Source: Clostridiales bacterium (lineage in GTDB: Bacteria > Bacillota > Clostridia > Christensenellales > CAG-138). Taken from it: 64,000 nt of DNA. A model generated the notes under the pieces. It searched no databases and had not been told where the DNA came from. It saw only the letters and a program-made list of their open reading frames with translations. Shown here in pieces: positions 61,414-64,000 of this stretch. The stretch covers positions 44,703 through 108,702 of the forward strand of contig SFEL01000005.1 in NCBI GenBank assembly GCA_004557245.1, in the 5' to 3' direction. Within the stretch, counting starts at the first letter, position 1. The number at the start of each line of letters is the position of its first letter. A program made the translations under genes and the position numbers.

Positions 61414-62772
61414 TTACACTCTGATTTTCCCTTTATACTTCTGCTCCAGCACCTTTACTATATATATTGCACAGTCGCTTATTTCGTCGGTATTCTGCCC
61501 CTCCAGCATAACACGGATTATTGGCTCTGTGCCGGAAGCGCGGACAAGCACACGGCCGCCGCTGCCCAGCTTACCCTCTACCTCACGTATGCGCTGCCAA
61601 AGGTCCTGGTCCTCCATGGCCTGATGCTTTATTTCGTTATCCACTATGACGTTCACCAGCACCTGAGGGTATATTGGTATGTCGTTTGCAAGGGCAGACA
61701 TGCGCCTGCCTGTAGACTTCATAACATCCAGTACCTGAATGGCCGTCAGCATGCCGTCGCCGGTGGTGTTCTTATCAAGGAATATTACGTGTCCCGACTG
61801 CTCGCCGCCTATGGAATAGCCCTCCTTGAGCATCTCCTCCAGCACGTACCTGTCTCCCACCTTTGTTTCGGCAACGTTTATGCCAAGCTCAGTCATGCGC
61901 TTCTTAAGACCTATATTGGACATGACGGTCACTACCAGCGTATCCTTTTTCAGCCTTCCTTCAGCCTTCATCGCCTTAGCGCATATGCCCATTATCCGGT
62001 CGCCGTCCACTATATTACCGCGCTCGTCAGTTGCTATCACCCGGTCCGCATCGCCGTCAAAGGCAAATCCCGCATCGGCGTCAGATTCCGCCACCAGCTC
62101 CTGCAGTCTCTCAGGATGGGTAGATCCGCACTTGTTGTTTATGTTTATGCCGTCCGGCTCGTCTGCCCTGGGATAAACCTTTGCGCCAAGCTCTGTGAAT
62201 ACGTCGTAAGCTATCTCTGATGCCGCTCCGTTGGCACAGTCCAGCATCACCGTCAGTCCGTCAAAGCGGTTCCTTGCGGTGGACTTGAGAAATTCTTTGT
62301 ACTCCTGCACCGCTCTTTTGGCGATTATTACGTGGCCTACATTCTCGCCGGTAGGCAGCTCGAAGTCCATGCCTTCCTTTATAAGCTTTTCTATCTCGTC
62401 CTCCAGCCCGTCGGACAGCTTGAAGCCCTTGCCGTCAAACCACTTTATTCCGTTATATTCCATTGTATTGTGCGATGCGCTGACCATTACCGCAGCGTCC
62501 GCTTCGTATGCTCTGGCCAGGTACGCCATTGCCGGGGTGGGTATCACTCCCACGTCTATCACATCGCCGCCTACGGAACAAATGCCCGCCGTAAGCGCCG
62601 CGGAGAGCATGTCGCCGGAAAGGCGCGTATCCCTGCCAAGCAGTATGCGCGGCTGATGGACTTCGCTGGTGAGCACGTATGCGCCCGCCTTGCCTATCTT
62701 CAGCGCCAGCTCGCAGCTAAGATCCTTGTTTGCCACACCGCGCACGCCGTCTGTTCCAAACATTCTCGCCAT
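61414..62772 (-). CDS. glmM: Phosphoglucosamine mutase
   Basis: GlmM converts glucosamine-6-phosphate to the 1-phosphate for UDP-GlcNAc. The 452-residue protein has GTDGVRGVAN, the phosphoserine loop MVSASHNTMEYNG (Ser100), the metal loop FDGDADRV and the phosphate-binding RASGTEPIIRVM. It starts 5 bases after trxB. Confidence 0.97.
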   Translation of the reverse strand: MARMFGTDGVRGVANKDLSCELALKIGKAGAYVLTSEVHQPRILLGRDTRLSGDMLSAALTAGICSVGGDVIDVGVIPTPAMAYLARAYEADAAVMVSASHNTMEYNGIKWFDGKGFKLSDGLEDEIEKLIKEGMDFELPTGENVGHVIIAKRAVQEYKEFLKSTARNRFDGLTVMLDCANGAASEIAYDVFTELGAKVYPRADEPDGININNKCGSTHPERLQELVAESDADAGFAFDGDADRVIATDERGNIVDGDRIMGICAKAMKAEGRLKKDTLVVTVMSNIGLKKRMTELGINVAETKVGDRYVLEEMLKEGYSIGGEQSGHVIFLDKNTTGDGMLTAIQVLDVMKSTGRRMSALANDIPIYPQVLVNVIVDNEIKHQAMEDQDLWQRIREVEGKLGSGGRVLVRASGTEPIIRVMLEGQNTDEISDCAIYIVKVLEQKYKGKIRV

Positions 62773-62777
62773 ACGTC

Positions 62778-63701
62778 TTACTTCCTTTCAGCCTGCTTCA
62801 TAATGTGCTCTATGGCAGACGTTGCAGCTATAGCACCGTCAGCCGCCGCCGTCACCACCTGACGCAGCGGGGTATCCCGCACGTCTCCCGCAGCGTACAC
62901 GCCGGAAATATCCGTCTGCATGTGCTTATCAGTTATTATACGCCCAGCTTCATCGGTCGAGACTTTATCTGCAAAAAGCTCGGTGTTCGGCTCAACGCCC
63001 ACGGCTATGAAAAGGCCCTCCACCGGTATTTCCCTCTGGCTGCCGTCCAGTGTGCTTTTTACTGTAAGTCCCTCAAGCTCGTCTTCGCCTATGAGCCCGA
63101 TTATCACGCTGCAGCTCATAAACTCTATATTGTGGGTAGTAAACATCGCCCGCTGCAGTGTTTCGGCAGCCCTGAGCTTATCTCGCCGGTGAATGACATA
63201 CACCTTCTTAGCGAAGCGTGAAAGGTACAGTGCGTCTGATACCGCAGTATCGCCGCCGCCAACTACGGCGACAGTGGCGTTGCGGAAGAACGCGCCGTCG
63301 CAGGTAGCGCAATACGACACTCCTGCTCCCGTTAGCTTATCTTCCCTGTCAAGCCCCAGCTTTTTGGGGTGGGCGCCAGTGGCTATTATCACGGTCTTGG
63401 CCTCAATCACTTCCCTGCCGCAGTGCAGCCGCTTTATCTCTCCCTCCAGCTCAACGGAATCCACGCCGGTGCGCTTTATCTCAAGCCCAAAGCGCTCCGC
63501 CTGCTTCTGCATGTTCGTGCCTATGGCGAAGCCGTCTATGCCGTCCGGGAAGCCGGGATAGTTATCCACCTGTGTCGTCTTTGTTATCTGGCCTCCCACC
63601 AGCATGTTCTCAAGGAGCACGGTATCCATGCCGCCCCTTGCACCATAGAGCCCCGCCGCAAGCCCTGCCGGCCCGCCGCCTATTATCGCTATATCGTACA
63701 T
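62778..63701 (-). CDS. trxB: Thioredoxin-disulfide reductase
   Basis: The 307-residue flavoprotein has the FAD motif IIGGGPAGLAAGLYGARGG, the redox pair CATC (SYCATCDGAFF), the NADPH motif VVGGGDTAVSDALYL and the end GVYAAGDVRDTPLRQVVTAAADGA. The ATG at 63701 has GGGAG 7 bases upstream. An earlier in-frame start would add 37 unrelated residues. Confidence 0.95.
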   Translation of the reverse strand: MYDIAIIGGGPAGLAAGLYGARGGMDTVLLENMLVGGQITKTTQVDNYPGFPDGIDGFAIGTNMQKQAERFGLEIKRTGVDSVELEGEIKRLHCGREVIEAKTVIIATGAHPKKLGLDREDKLTGAGVSYCATCDGAFFRNATVAVVGGGDTAVSDALYLSRFAKKVYVIHRRDKLRAAETLQRAMFTTHNIEFMSCSVIIGLIGEDELEGLTVKSTLDGSQREIPVEGLFIAVGVEPNTELFADKVSTDEAGRIITDKHMQTDISGVYAAGDVRDTPLRQVVTAAADGAIAATSAIEHIMKQAERK

Positions 63702-64000
63702 ATCATGTCTCCCAAGGATTTGCTTTATATATTCTACAACAAAGCGGGCCGTTTGACCACGGGGTATTTTGCCGGTTTGGTAATATACCAAAGCATAACA
63801 ATAAACGGGCACCCATCCATTAACCCATATTTAACTCATAAAAGCAAGCCGAAGCGCTTCAAAACCCATCAAACCATGTGAAAAGGAAAAACCCCGGAAA
63901 CCTTAGCTTAACAGTGATAAGGAAGTAATTAAAATTTCACTTTGTCGGCTGATGGATTTTGTGTGTGCAGATATGTAATGCCGCCCGTTTTCCGGTGAAA
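63702..64000. other. Gene-free right edge of the window
   Basis: About 300 bases upstream of trxB. I see no convincing coding frame, RNA or repeat. The part nearest trxB is where its promoter should lie, but no clear -35/-10 pair stands out. Confidence 0.5.

Overview
The window looks like chromosomal DNA of a spore-forming anaerobe of the class Clostridia (Bacillota). The grounds are a complete spoIIIA operon, spoIVB next to spo0A, a SpoIIM-like gene, YtfJ and YmxH families, a CIRCE-controlled hrcA-grpE-dnaK-dnaJ operon, Gram-positive gene orders (murB-rapZ; argR-recN-spoIVB-spo0A; Asp23-AmaP-DUF2273-nusB) and a sodium-pumping decarboxylase. I could not assign a genus. Apart from three plus-strand stretches (10137-13481, 57085-57962, 61108-61359), all genes lie on the minus strand, so transcription runs mostly right to left. 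I saw no tRNA, rRNA, CRISPR array, insertion sequence or prophage.

Regions from the left: 1-2616, end of rapZ, murB and an orphan solute-binding protein. 2906-9019, a radical SAM protein and two tandem response-regulator/histidine-kinase pairs in one apparent operon. 9142-13481, a barstar/barnase pair divergent from a large lipoprotein with four lamin-tail domains and a CotH kinase domain. 13539-16891, a Na+-translocating decarboxylase with a separate biotin carrier. 17121-25005, rluB, dacF, ytfJ, DUF2953, scpB, scpA, a site-2 protease, a DacF paralogue without catalytic residues, deoB and a spoIIM-like gene. 25084-36917, spo0A, spoIVB, recN, argR, nadK, tlyA, dxs, ispA, xseB, xseA, folD and nusB. 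36939-42639, envelope-stress proteins and spoIIIAA-AH. 42738-45392, an unknown membrane protein, pgeF, nrdR, ymxH and rpsU. 45528-53840, the heat-shock operon running into prmA, rsmE, mtaB and a HIT protein. 54004-63701, hemW, lepA, a LUD protein, a GIY-YIG protein, a secreted protein, glyQS, a cysteine-rich repeat protein, glmM and trxB.

The most unusual feature is in the sporulation genes. Spo0A sits at its conserved locus and keeps its DNA-binding domain, but its receiver domain has lost the phospho-acceptor aspartate (Asn), the conserved lysine (His) and one acidic-pocket residue (Lys). In addition, SpoIIIAF is reduced to its membrane part and the second DacF-like protein has lost all three penicillin-binding motifs. 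The rest of the engulfment and channel machinery looks intact, so sporulation control may have been rewired rather than lost. Other candidates for new biology are the 83-residue cysteine-rich repeat protein behind a sigma-K-like promoter, the membrane-tethered barnase next to the LTD/CotH lipoprotein, and a hairpin that covers the ribosome-binding site of an unknown membrane protein beside spoIIIA.
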